Assembly (NCBI GenBank): GCA_037013685.1
Contig: CM072885.1
Location: 28,557,442 to 28,621,441, forward strand
Length of the DNA stretch: 64,000 nt
Origin: Acridotheres tristis
Taxonomy: Eukaryota; Chordata; Aves; Passeriformes; Sturnidae
Direction: 5' to 3'
Numbering within the stretch: position 1 is the stretch's first letter; each line of letters starts with the position of its first letter. Shown piece by piece: positions 1-13,000 of this stretch. The position numbers and the translations under genes were made by a program. A model generated the notes under the pieces. That model was given only the letters and a program-made list of their open reading frames with translations. It had not been told where the DNA came from and did no database searches.

Positions 1-97
1 TGTACACAGAGATTCTTGATCAGTGAGGCTCATTTGTAGAACAATACTAGAAATCATTCGATATAACATAACATAACCTTTCAGACAGGACTCTTAC
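1..97 (-). other. SLC16A7: SLC16A7 intron 3, 5' end only
   Basis: This is intron sequence beginning with the GTAAGAG donor of the 98-241 exon. It is AT-rich and carries no exon; the intron continues beyond the window. Confidence 0.8.
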
Positions 98-241
98 CTC
101 CAACCACACCGATACATATATACAGTTCAAGGACACTATTGCAGAAAGAGGATGCAATCATTCCAAAAGAACACAGGATACCCCCTGCTATCATCACAGG
201 CCGGCTACCATACTTATTCACCAAAATGCTGCTTATGGGAC
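98..241 (-). CDS. SLC16A7: SLC16A7 (MCT2) second coding exon
   Basis: This is an internal coding exon of 144 bases on the minus strand, the size I expect for this exon in the SLC16A family. A polypyrimidine stretch and CCCACAG precede it (acceptor AG at 242-243), and a GTAAGAG donor follows it (97-91). The phase is 1 at both ends: the G of the previous exon plus GT gives the Gly codon. It encodes about residues 72-119. The segment NKYGSRPV lies in the short TM2-TM3 loop and resembles the major facilitator A motif. Next come TM3 (hydrophobic from VMIAGG to ASSF) and the start of TM4 ([12 protein letters not shown]). MCT2 is a plasma-membrane proton-coupled carrier of lactate, pyruvate and ketone bodies with high pyruvate affinity. 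Some residues ([19 protein letters not shown]) recall the paralogue MCT1, while SRPV and IAGG favour MCT2. No stop or frameshift is seen. The remaining exons lie left of the window. Confidence 0.9.
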
Positions 242-3200
242 CTGTGGGTAGAAAGAAAATGCATTTTCAGGTAACAGGCAACTCTATCTTTGCATTTAAA
301 ATGTTTTGGAATGCTTTCATATTCCATCCTGCTGTATCTATACCAACCTCTCTTACAAACACTCTGCACTCTGTGAGTTGGCAGATACAAGACTGGATGT
401 GGATATACTGTCTCCATGACAATACAAATACTGATTGGTTATGGAGACGGATAAAAAGATTAAAGACATCAGACAAACTAGAGGGATTGTTACAGTTCAC
501 AAACAATCAATACCAAGACCACTCAATGGATGTTTTGAAGATGAAAGGACTGAAGAATTTCAAGTATAAGACAGGTATCAAAACTCCACAGAGCAGGAGG
601 AACCTCCAGGCAAGCAGACTAAAATCACTTAATACTGCAGCATGTCCTGCACCCTTACTTAGAACCACACATAGTCTTAAAAATCAGATTGTCAAATCAG
701 AACATAAATCTCTGGCCCCTGAGGCTTGCTTTCCCTTACCTCATCAAGAGGGGAGTGTTAATGGGCAGTAAGATGACTATAGGCTGTCTGGGAAAATCTA
801 AAATGTGGTTTAGAATAAAAACCTATACAATTTTAAAATATTGCTACAGGCCCATTTTTCAGTTTCAACTGCAATTCAGTTTATAGTATAATTGCATACA
901 TACTAACCAAACATCTAGTGTGCAATTTAGCATGACAATGTTTTTGAACAACCATGGCTAGAATAGATGGTGTGCTACATATCAAGATTAAGAGCTCTTT
1001 AGGTAAACCTGCATAGCATCTGATTGCACTATATGTGGCCCAAACCATTACAAATAGTCTTGCTTTTGCAAAACTAAAGTTATCCAATACAAAAATTTAA
1101 AAAAATAAAAGCAAAGAACCCAGAAAACCCAACAACATAAAAAGCAATGCATTTCAAACTTAAGATAGAGCAGGCACCTAGCACAAAGTGGAATGCCTTG
1201 ATTTGCATCTGAATTCACTGCAAGTTATTCACTATACTGATAACAGTCTGTTTTTATAAATATCTAAAGGAATAAATGCCAGAAACTTCATGCAATGAAA
1301 AGCAAAATCCAATGAAATTTAGAAGTGTGCTTTCATAGGCAAAATTATTTTTTAGACTCCACTCTTTGAATTACCTTAAATGTATTAGAGTATTATTATT
1401 GATAGATTGCAAATGTTAATTACTATTTGCATAAACACAACAGAAGTTTTAAGAATATGCCAAATTATCAATTTTTACCTTACTTCCTTATGGAAATAAG
1501 CTTCTACAATAGAGCTGCCCTGTGCCTGCCTGTCTTTTCTAATAGCTCATGAATACAGAGATCAACCTGAAATTAACTTGACTAGAAAGCAAATATTTGA
1601 GTGATGTTTGGATCTTAGTTTATGTATTTGATAAAGAGCTTGAGTCTCAGGGAGTCTTAAGCATAACCATATATCAAAGCCGACAGACTTAGACATCCAC
1701 AGTATGGAATGGACACCCAAATAGACAACAGCCCAGGGATTTATTAAAAGACTTTAGAACACTTATGAAGCACTAAAACCTTTAACTAACAGCTTATATG
1801 ATGACATAAATAGCATTGCTTTATTTCCATTTGAGGGGAACCACTAAGCAGAACTGTGACAAGCTAGGCTTTCCCCTTTGAGACCATATGAAGAAAGCAG
1901 TGAAACATGGAACACTTTTTTCAATTTATAGAGCTATGTTTGGATAATCAGTGGTTGGGCTCATGTCTGAGTTAGAAAGCAAGCCTTTTTGCAATATGTA
2001 AACAATAGAAATAATTCACCTGAATAAAAAAAAAAGACCCTTTTAACTGGAAATCTCTTAATTCAAAGTAAAAAGTTTTATCCCAGTATCAAATAATAGC
2101 TATAGGTATGAAACTAAAAAAAAATATAAGACAATTAAAAGAATCTAATTGTTGTTATTGCTAAACACAGCAACAGTATTTACTTAAGACATAGCAAAAC
2201 AATTATTTCAAGTTTTCTTGTTTTAAATAATTTCCCAGTTCTTCTTCCTGTGATGAGATGGAAGTATTTACAAAACTGAAAATGAAAAATTTGTTTAGTA
2301 TTTGCTAACAGACAGTTCCTTACCAGGAACAGGAAAACTGCATCTCTGCAGATCTTCACTGTGGCAGTTAGGCCAGGACCGTAAGTTACAGCTTTCCAGA
2401 TCAAAGCATGTAATAAAAGCTTCACCTACAAGACCTAATAGCTGAGCTCAAATATGGAATGTCTTAATTTAGGTAGGTTGTCTGAGCCTGACTCTACTCT
2501 CAAATGGCATAAATCTGGAATTATGATAAATTTAAAAATCCTTTAAACATAATACTATATTTGAGATGTTTTCTTTAGGTCAATGATGTGTACTTACCAC
2601 CACAGCTCCACTTAAATTGAGGTTTTTTTTATGTATATTCCAGTATTTTGATTTAAAATTTGAACGCGGAAAATATTAATTGTTCTACAAGCCATAGTTA
2701 GTTTAAGCTCCCTAAATTATCTACAAAATCTTCCAATTGATAAGTAGGTTAAACATTGTATTCTGACATCTGTGCATACACTTGGTTATGAAGTCTCATA
2801 AAATAATGCATATTTATACCTCAAAATAGATGATTCTACATAAATTCCAGCTGTTTGCCTGCCATCATATGTTTTATAGCCTTGTACAAATTTCATGTCA
2901 TAGCTAACATTTACAATTATTTAAGCAATGCTCACATGCCAGCATAGGTCTATATTCTTTGTGTATTCTTTCTTTTCAGATGAAGGAAGATTAAGTTGTT
3001 TAAATACTATTCCACTGCCAAAACCTTGCTATACATTAATATATGTTAAAGCACTAAAGGACAGCTGGATCTCTGAATCTACTTTCCTGAATCCTGAAGT
3101 AACTGCATAACAGATGTTAAGTCAGAAGACCCACAAGAATATTTATTCTGGTCTCTCCCTTAACACCCACAAACCATCAGCCACAAAAGATTATATCCTC

Positions 3201-3595
3201 CCTAAACCAAATTTAAGACCATTATCGTAATATGCTAACACTCTCACAGCTGTATTTTTGTTTTATATCTTTCTGTTTCAGGCAAAGGACCAGGCTGTGA
3301 AAAGGTATAAGACAGCAACTGTAACCAGCGCCACAGAAAAACATTTTCAGGAAGGGCTGTGCTTTATTAGACAAGAAAAAATACCTGCTTTTCACATTGT
3401 TTGTCACTGTGTCAAGGGAAAAGTGGCAAAAGTAATTTCAGCTGTGTGAGCAAAGATGGGATCATGCATTTTGGAGCTGTTTATGATGTTCCATACAAAG
3501 TCTATATAATGTGACACCTATGTTCTGTTTCAATGGCTCAAAAGAGCATTTACATGCATGTGTGCACAGAGAAGTTGTGAATGCTGAGAGTACAT

Positions 3596-3788
3596 TAAGA
3601 TTAGATGTCATGAAGAAAATCTTCCCTGTGAGGCTGGTGAGGTGCTGGAAGGGGTTGCCCAGAGAAGCTGTGGCTACCCCATGAGAACACCCTGTGAGTG
3701 TTCTGGGCCAGGCTGGATGCAGCTCTGAACAATCTGGTTTACTGGCCGGTGTCCTGTCCATGGCAGGGGGGTTGGAACTAAATCATAC
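3596..3788 (+). mobile_element. CR1 LINE 3' fragment, plus orientation
   Basis: The sequence follows the 3' region of avian CR1 elements: CCTGTGAGGCTGGTGAGGTG, GGTTGCCCAGAGAAGCTGTG, CCAGGCTGGATGCAGCTCTG, then CCATGGCAGGGGGGTTGGAA. The copy is truncated at its 5' end, as usual for CR1. It also lacks the last tens of bases of the tail, stopping at about AACTAAATCAT, where a minus-strand CR1 begins. It is diverged and inactive. Confidence 0.85.
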
Positions 3789-3790
3789 CA

Positions 3791-4905
3791 TCAGTCATAG
3801 AGTGGTCTGGGTTGGAAGGGACTTTAAAGATCATCTAGTTTCAAACCCTTTAAGGTCATTTGCACAAAGTCGGTCTCCATTCTTGCAGGCTCCCTTCAGG
3901 TACTGGAAGGCCACAATTAGGTTACCCCACAACCCTCTCTTTTCCAGGCTGAACAATCCCAATTTTCTCAATCCTTCCTCACAGGAGAGGTGCTCAATCC
4001 CTCTAATCATCTTGGTGGCCTCCTCTGGACTTTATCCAACAGGTCAATGTCCTTCCTGTGCTGGGAGCCTGACAGAGGAATGCAGCAGTGCAGCTTGCAG
4101 AACATAGGGGCAGAACAGAACAGAGCAGAGAGGAACTCCCTCCCTGCTTTGGTTGCAGCCCAGGACACGTTTGGCTCTCGGTGCTGTGAGTGTACATGCC
4201 TGGGTCATGTCCAGCCTCTCCTCCAGCAGCACCCCTGAGTCCTTCTCAACAGGGCTGCTCTGATCTGTTCATCCCCAGCCTGTGTTGATACCAGGCTTTG
4301 CCCTCATCCAGGTGCAGCACCTTGAACTTGGCCTTGTTAAATCACATTAGATTCCCATGGGCCCACTGCTCAAGCCTGTCCAGGTCCCTTCTGGATGGCA
4401 TCCTGTGCTTCAGATGTGTCAGCTGCATCACTCAGCTCAGTGTCACCTGCAAACTTGCTGAGAGTGCACTCAATCCCTTCATCCCTGTCATTAATGAAGA
4501 TATTATATATTATAATTTATTATAGTAATAAATAAGGTCCTGTGCAGACTCCTGAGAGACACCATGTGTCACAGATGTCCATCAGGACTCTACACCATTG
4601 ACCACTACACTCTGGATGTGGCTGTCCAGTCTATTCCTTACCCAGCTATGAGTCCATTCATCAAGTCCAGTTCTCTGCAAGAGAGAGACAAGGGTTTAGG
4701 GGATGGGGTCAAAGGATTTACAGAAATCCAGAGAGGTGACATCTGTAAACTTTCCCCTGTCCACTGATACAGTCACTCCATCATAGAAGGCCAATAGGTT
4801 GGTCAGGTGGGATTTGCCTTTCGTGCAGCTGTGCTGGCTGTCCTGAATCACCTCCCTGTTCTCCATGTGCCTTAGCATAGCTTCTAGGAGGAGCTGTTCC
4901 ATTAG
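3791..4905 (-). mobile_element. CR1 LINE, 5'-truncated copy with ORF2 reverse transcriptase remnant
   Basis: Read on the plus strand this starts with the reverse complement of a CR1 tail (TCATAGAGTGGTCTGGGTTG and GGAAGGGACTTTAAAGATCA) and runs about 1.1 kb toward the 5' part of the element. Recognisable blocks are CAGGCTGAACAATCCCAATT near 3946, CTTGGTGGCCTCCTCTGGAC near 4010, and GTTCTCCATGTGCCTTAGCA near 4858. The minus-strand frame at 4902-4696 encodes a reverse transcriptase piece: [41 protein letters not shown], then [12 protein letters not shown]. The last segment holds the conserved first catalytic aspartate region of the RT palm. Stops, frameshifts and an AT-rich expansion at about 4498-4535 show that it is dead. 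The 5' end is approximate. Confidence 0.9.
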
Positions 4906-7900
4906 TCCTAGTTTGATTTCACACTGCTGTAATACAGTGATATAATTAGAGATCACTCTGTAATTTGTTTCGTATACTGCCAGTGCCTTTATGCTTTTTA
5001 TTTTGCTACCTTCATTGATTTTAGCGTGGAACTAGAGATAAACTTTCCTGATAAAAAATGTAATTTCTTTTTGACATATATTGACAATGTCATTAGAGTG
5101 TTCATAGTGCCATCGACCCAAAGCAACATGAAATGACTCAGTCTGAACAATATGACGTTTATTTAAATGAAGTGAATTGCTGAAACAAGTTGAAAATGAA
5201 TGTAATAATATTTGAAATTGCACTAATGCTACATTGTAGATTGCATCCTGTCAAGTGGTTTAAACACATTTTCAGCCATCTAATCTGCAGAGTAAATGCA
5301 GCTGTCTTTCCAGTCAAGGTTTATCTTTTATTTCTGTTTCCTACTCGGCTGGAAAAGCCCAAGGATCTCCAAGAATTAATATTAGTTTAAACTATTTGCT
5401 AAGATTAGTCCAACTTTTTATTCTTCCTTTTTTTTTTTTTTAATAAAATATGAAGTCCACTAACGAAAACTCATTCAATCACAATGCCTTTAAACAAGTA
5501 CTTAGTACTGCTAATGGAATGCTATCTCTGGTATTCACAGGAAAAGCAACTCAAAATGCTTAAAACCTGTTCATTAACTTCGAAAATACTTTCCAAATAT
5601 GCTCTTTTTTCTCAAGCAGAATTAAGTCAAAATATTATGCATTCTGTGACAGTCTTATCTCTTCTTCAAAAACCTTTGACTAAATTCTTCTAGTACTCTA
5701 GGACAGGCTTTAGACAGAAAAAGTATTAGAAATATTAAAAAGTCATGAGCTATTTTTTATTATTTTTTATATTTGTATTCTTTATCATATTTCTGGGAAT
5801 GGTAACCTGCATTTCTGACGTATCCTATGTGTTTTTGTAACAGCAATGAAAATAAATTAGTTCAAGAATCATTGGAAACTTTTCTCTGTAGTTCCTCTAT
5901 GCATTTGGCAGCATTTTTTTCCCATTTCATATAACATTTACAAGTGGCTGCACTGATTCCATAAACCTAGATAACACCATAACCTTGACAGAAAGCAATG
6001 AGAAAAAATTTTCTTGCAGTAAATTCCACGAAACAGAAATGTGTAACATCGAGTTAGGGTTGTTACACTATTAGTTAGGAGAGCTCAGCAGTTAAAAGCT
6101 CAGCCTGCCTGGGAGGATGCAGTCAGTTCCTCAACCATCAGATTGCTCTCCACTTCTCCTGCTCTTAACTGCATTTCCTCAGTGTCATTACTCTGAATGC
6201 TCACAGTCTCACTTGTGTCCTGAAGGAGCCTTGTATTCTATCAATTTTTTATGTTTTGATCTCTAATGAGCATCAATTTGACCTTCATCTATTCCTCAGG
6301 AGATTTATAAGGAATGCAGTAATTGTGTGTGGTGTAACACACAGGAGTCTGACTGATGGAAGAGTTCTCAACTCTGGCTAATTCCTCATGGTTCTGCCTC
6401 CCAAAAAGGTTACACCTGCAAGTTTTGAAGTGCTCAAGTCAGAAACACATATGTCTGATTGCAAATATAAGCTGCCTTTTCCTGAAGTGTTCAGGAGAAA
6501 CAAAATAAGCGATCAGTGGTGCTGGTTACTTGCTCTAAGTACTTGCTTTTATGGAGAAATTACAGATCCTTGATCTGCTTTGGTATTTTGTGTTTTTCTA
6601 ATGATACATCAGAGACACGAATCAAGGGCTTTACATATTTTGATTAAAGCTCTTGTTTGGCTTGCAGGTTTTTTTCTTGTTTGTTAGGATGCAAATGTGT
6701 ATGGAGTTATGGACCATGTAATTTAGGAAATGTCTTCAAGTTAGCAAATTGCTCTATATCTATGAATTTTAAAAAGTTGGAAAAATGCCCAGTTTTTAAT
6801 CAAGGAGTAGCCATGCTGATTATTATTTACATGCATACATATCAATGCTATATATTAATTATGTTTTGCATGCTCTGCTGTAGAATTTTTTTCATGAAAG
6901 GCTAAAACACTTGATCAAAATGCAGAAGACTTTAAGACATGACATTTCTTTTGAAATGAGCAATATGAAACTTCATCATATATAATAGGGAATGAGTGTA
7001 ATTCTATGAGCTACTGAATACTCAGCAGATTCCAGAAATATATACGGTAGCTCTGGCCCAAAATTAACTGCCCAAATTTCACACTGACATCTTTATTATG
7101 AAAATAAATAAGATGCAGAAAAATATTTAAGCATTTTTTAAAACTTTCCTTATATTTGGTTTCCTGTTACCTTCAGTATCACTGAGTAGAGTGAATCCCA
7201 TACATAGATATTTTCAAAAACTAATCTTTCAACTTAGAAAAATGTAAGAAACAATAAAGAAGAAAGGAGGGAACAAGCTAATGATGAGATGGAACACAAG
7301 CACCTATAAGAGAGCTGTACTTTAACAGAGACCCTGTAACACCAAGCATGTATTTTTCCAATGGTCTGCATGCCTAAGTAAAGGGAAATAGCATCAGTGC
7401 ATTGTATGTGCATTGGAAATAATCTTCTCAGAAAAACGTTCATTTCTTCACAGAAAACCAAAGCAACCAGCTTGTAACTTGAGCATGTAGTATATCAATA
7501 TGAACATTAGAAAATTTAGTGGCAAATAATGAAGGTACTGAGAAAAATGAATGAAAGTTTTCTGCAGAAGAGAAGACAATGAATTTTAAAGCTAAGTACT
7601 TAACAGTAATTAAGTCCTCAGGACATCGTAGGCTGGCATGAATCTAACTTTAAAATAGTTTTTCTGACTCAAGAAATATGTTCGGGATTTCACTTAAATA
7701 ATATTACTATTAAATGCACAATGAACCTGTGCCATTAAAAGCTACTTGTCCTTCACATGAAAAACCAAATAAGGACTTACTCACTATTCCCCGCTGGAAA
7801 TACAGTAAAGATAATAATACTAATATATAAATATTAGTAAATGCAATTATCTACAACAGTATACACTTTACAAGGTAATAATAAATTTTCACTTCTTTCA

Positions 7901-9959
7901 GCAATTCATTTGGAATTTCCTGAGGCATAGCTCAAACGTTCTCATGAAAATGTGTAGTGGGTTTTTTTAAGAGGTATCATCCTGGGAGTGTTATCCTTCT
8001 GTCTCTATAGATGGCTGAAATGAAAGGCTAAGTTTGGTAATATCTGTGTTTGAGCACATGAACTGAAAGTATCCCATTTATGAATACATAAATAAATCTT
8101 AATAGGCCTAATTTGAGGGAACAAAGGGAAATTAGTACTAATCAGAAACTAGAGGTTTATTTATAGCTAACCAGTATTTCTAGCTAATAGTTTTTCTGTC
8201 TCAAAAATAATATTATTAAAAAACTCCCATGCCCAGACATGACACTATATACTCACACAAACACAAAGCAAAAAAAACTCAATGTTTTCCTTCATCTGAT
8301 TGCTGGACTCAGTGATAAAAACGGGTTGTTTTTTCCAGGGATATAGAAGATACTTATCTCATTTGTAAGTGTTTTTTACCAGAGACATTCTGAACTCACT
8401 CTTTCACTTTCAAAGAACTCAAGAATTTCTAATTGAAGATTTACTGTTTAGTACTGGGTGCCTTCCCAAAGCAGGTTACAATTTTTAGGTATGAAATTTG
8501 TATTTACAGCTTGCTAACTGTGAACCAGATTGGCAAACAAGTTCTGTATATTCTGCTCTTAGTAAAGTGTGGAGTGTTTTTCTGCAGATCATAAAACTGG
8601 GAAAAAAAAGACAGAAGTTACACTATAGCATTGTAAAAATTATAATTATAGCAACTTGAAAATAAGAGATATGTAGTTAATCTAAGAGGTAACTGTTGGG
8701 AACTCTTTGAAAAAGAGTAAAAAAAACCAACAAAAAAGAAGACAAAATAACCGAACTGAAGAGTCCTTGTAAATATTTATTTTAATTCTTCATAGACATT
8801 TTTCCTAAACCATGTTACTGGATAGTTACAAAGATTTTCTTTTTTTTTCTTTCTTCCTCTTTGAGGAACAGCTGTCTTTTCTAAAAATCTGTATGTTTGC
8901 ATATATGAACACAATATTTGTAAATGCTCATTACTCACCACCTTCTATGTATTATTCCCTATTATCATTCATTATTTTTATACCCCTACTAAAAAAATCC
9001 CTGTCTACTTTACCTCAAAGCAGACTAATAATTTGACAATTCTGCCTAGCAGAATTTTAGAGAGCAAAAAGTCATAACAAAGACAATATGCCAGGCTATT
9101 CAGTACTTCTTGGGAATGTAGGGCATATTCTCTCCAACTCAAACCAGCATATTTTTCAGACGGTGCATTCACACTGAAAAATTCAGCCAACTTAGGTTAA
9201 GATTAATATTGTCACTTGGATTTCTCTGTCTTCTACAAATTGCCCATCATATTAAAGTTCATACAATAAATATCCTATTTCTATCCTGCACCTCATCCTA
9301 CAGTTTATTTGTTTTCTTTCAGAATAATATTATAACTAACTCAACTTGGAAAGTATTCCTTATATACTGTTACAGGCAATAATATGTAATTTCAGAGAAA
9401 GCACAAGATGCTTCTTCTCAGTTGCTCCTTTATCATATTCCTTTCTCCTCTCAGTTTTGCACTGTGTAATTAAACTTCAAATTGAAAATACTGAATCTAT
9501 TACCTAGGATGTTTCTCTGGACCACTTACTGTGAATTATGGATCATGAGTGGATCATTAAATCTCATCTACATACTTAGAATAAATGTGATGAGAAGTAT
9601 AAATCTGGATGTATATATTTATAACTTGGAAGTGTCCAGAGAAATCCTCATATTTAGGTCATTGTCAATAACATTGTAAGATTATTTCCAAATGCACTTA
9701 ACGCATCAGTATCATCAGGCTTAAACTCTATTTTATTAAAAAACCCCAAAATCCTAAAGCATTATTTTATCATTTTAATTACAATTTTTTCACTAATATT
9801 CAGAAAAATACATGTGGTGTCTTTTGGTGCTAACATTTAGAAGCCTAAGTGTGTCAATTTCCCAAACTCTTTTACAAACCATAAATTATATAATTTCTAA
9901 ATAATTTGATTCTATAATAAAATATTATATTTAGTAATACAATAAATATTTTAAAATAT

Positions 9960-10062
9960 GCGTTTCCCAATGGCTGAGGGAATGGGAACAGGGAGGGAAA
10001 AGGGAAAAGGGAAGAGTGAGGGGAAAAGAAAGGACAAAAGAAAAAGAAGGGGGAAGGGAATT
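9960..10062. repeat. Imperfect purine-rich tract (GGGAAAA-like)
   Basis: The plus strand is almost all G and A, with irregular GGGAAAAGGGAAAAGGGAAG repeats followed by AAAGAAAAAGAAGGGGGAAG. The open frame across it is low-complexity lysine/glycine/arginine sequence and not a gene. On the SLC16A7 sense strand it is a polypyrimidine tract deep in intron 2. Confidence 0.75.
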
Positions 10063-13000
10063 TATCTGTGTTTTAAAGATATAAAATGGGAATTAAGCAT
10101 TCTCATTAGAATTTGGCACCTATTTAGAGTACAAGTGCAGCCAGTGGTAGTGTATTTATGGGATCATATGAGACACAGAATTTACATTTTTCTCACTGTT
10201 TTTCAAAATACATTCAGTTGCCAATTAAAACTGAAACGCTTTGTGGAGCTTCATTTGCTCTGTTTTCTTCCCTATTTTCAGACAAGTAAAAAAATAACAC
10301 GTGTTTATATTGAGAAACAATCTGTTAAATTATGAAGTGATATGTAAAATAAAAAAACACTATTTGTTTTCCTGGTCAAAAAGACTAAATGCAATATAAA
10401 CTGTTAAATGCCTAGAAACATGAAGGAAACAAAAATCAAAATTAGAATAATGAAGAGCCAAAAGTTATCAACATATCGCTTGATCAAAAACAGTAACAAG
10501 ATTTATGTGATGTCTTTCATTTTGCAATGCATTTTCATTGCAACTGTGCTCAAATTAGTAGCCTTTATTACACCCTAAAAGAAGTGGAAACTTTGAGGAC
10601 AATTTAGTCAATATGTACAAAATTCTGCAAGTGTCCCAACCTATGAGCTTATGATTTCCAATTTGCTTAAATTTAAGACAAGCCATATTTAACTGCTTTC
10701 TAAAAATAATATTCAGTAAAATATTTACTGAATAATCAATAATTTGAATGGTTTCTAGTATCTTCTCATTCTATTTTCCCTGCATCTCTCTAGCCTTTTA
10801 CAGCCAAATATGTCTCAAAATAACTACATTCAAAGAAATTGAAGGAGAAATCAGATACATTTTTTAAATCTTTATATCTGAGTAGATGTCAGTTTATCTT
10901 TGCATATTACCATACCCACCTCACATATGTTTTCTCATCAGAGTTGAATTTGCCATTGAACTGTCACTTTTAGATTTTCATCTATTTTAGAAAGAGCTTT
11001 ACTTGATGCACTTTCAAATTTTTAAATTGTTCTCTGTGAAGAGTCACATGCCCTTTATTTTGTGGACTCAATCAAAATTAGCATGAAGTATGACTAAGTT
11101 AGGAGTGAAAGAGTAATGAAAAAATAATAGAAAAAGCTTGGGAATTGGAAAGTGGAAAAGAAATATATTATGAGGGAGTTGGACAAAGGCTGTTTTGGCA
11201 TTTGCCTTTTGGCTGGACTAGAGAGGAAAAAACATTCATAGCATTCTCTACACAGTCCTTTCCCTTGTAGCAGCAGAGAGCCCCTTCATAGACAAGATTT
11301 GCTGAAAGTGTGTGGGTAGGAAAGTCTAGATGAGATCTGTTTACATGAACAAGAAGTATTTGAGCTCTGCTTCAAAAAGCAACATGAAAGGGCTTGGTGA
11401 CCCAGATCCATCTTCTTGCACTGGAAGATAGTATTTACGTGGCTTTTGAACAAGGGGTTTTTTACCTGCTGCGAAGAAATAAAACAACCTGCCGCTGACA
11501 GAAACCTTATTTTCCATCTAGTAATGTGAAGCAGCTACCTTCTAATGACTGTGATGCATCATAAATTCAAAATAAATTAGTGCCCATTAAAATACAGGCT
11601 TTTCATCATTTGTATTACAGATATTGACTAAGCATCATCCATTTCTGGAGCCACCTTTCCAACTAAAGAATTATGTTGACATTCTTCAGCAAGAATATAT
11701 TAAAATAATCCAATGAAACATACCTACTTCTGCAAAGATTTATCATGTGTGCCTGTGAGGAGAATATTACTGAGGTTACTGAGGAAAGTAATATTTTTTT
11801 CCTACAGGAGGAATTATGTTTCTTTAGTAAGTTTTAATTCATCTTACTGGAAAACAATTGGTCAGAACTTTGATCTAGGCAATGTGTACATCTGAACACC
11901 TTGTCTGGTAATTTTTTTATAACATTAGGTGAAATAATCTGGAAGAAATTCCATAATACAAATTTGTTCTTGTCTTAACCCCCATTTGCCACTCCAGCTC
12001 TGGTTCTCTGAACATAGGGTCAAGTGCTTTGCACTCAGCTTACTGTTTACATTTGAGTAAGTAAATATGAAGAGCTTCTAAATCACAATGGCAAATATAA
12101 CCTGGCACACTCTTTCCACAGGTTTAAACTATGGTGCTGTGTAAAAGACAAGAAAATCACTCCAACATAGATTACGTGGCATGCTAGTTGATTTTAAAGG
12201 AACAATACAGAAAATTAAAACAAGTATTGCATGAACCAACCTTATGCTTTAACATCAATTTTATTCCCAAGCTGAAATAAAAATTTCAAGCCTCAGAATT
12301 TTTTGTTAAATTAAAACTCTTCAAAAACCTCACTCTGACATATGTCTAATGTGTTCTGCCATACAAATAAACAAATTAAAAATATAACTGTGTGGCATTA
12401 CCCTGAACTAATTCTTCCTCTTATCTCAAAATAATTACAAACATTTTTTTCAAGGTTATTAGGTATCATATTGCATTTCATTACCAAACAGTCTTAGGAA
12501 ACTTGCAACTCTAGAGTTTCTTATTTTAGCATAAGCTCAGTGTGTTGTTTATTACTGTATATGCAGTCACCTAACACACACTGAAGCTCTCTCTGAGATA
12601 ATTGTCACATCTCACTCTGTGAGGTGTTGTCCTCCAAGTGACTGTTCATGTAAGGGAGCATGAGCCCCTTAGAATCATCTCCAATGTTGACTACATTCTC
12701 TTCCCATGTGAGAATCATACAATTTCAGGTCACTACCTGGAAGTGTTTTGTCAACTTCTGTTGCTTCAATGAATAATCCTTACAGTCACACCGATTCTTG
12801 ACTTCTCAGAGAACTTTGCAGCACTAGAACTCTATGCAATCCAATAATTTAAATAAATTAAAATTGAAGTTAGGAGATTCATGCTTAAGGTCAAATTGTA
12901 CTGTGTCCTTAGATATCACCAGCTTTGCTCAAATCCTGTAAATCTTCAAAGCTAGTATTCTATATTTTATTTATATTTTATCTGTGAAAAAATATATGAA

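Noticed and set aside
139..771. 210-codon plus-strand open frame, the longest in the window
   Set aside because: Its first part is the antisense of the SLC16A7 exon at 98-241 and the rest is intron. The absence of stops reflects the conserved exon on the other strand, and the translation resembles no family.
3694..4238. Overlapping open frames of 137 and 82 codons
   Set aside because: They lie inside the inverted CR1 pair and mostly run antisense to the element's own coding strand.
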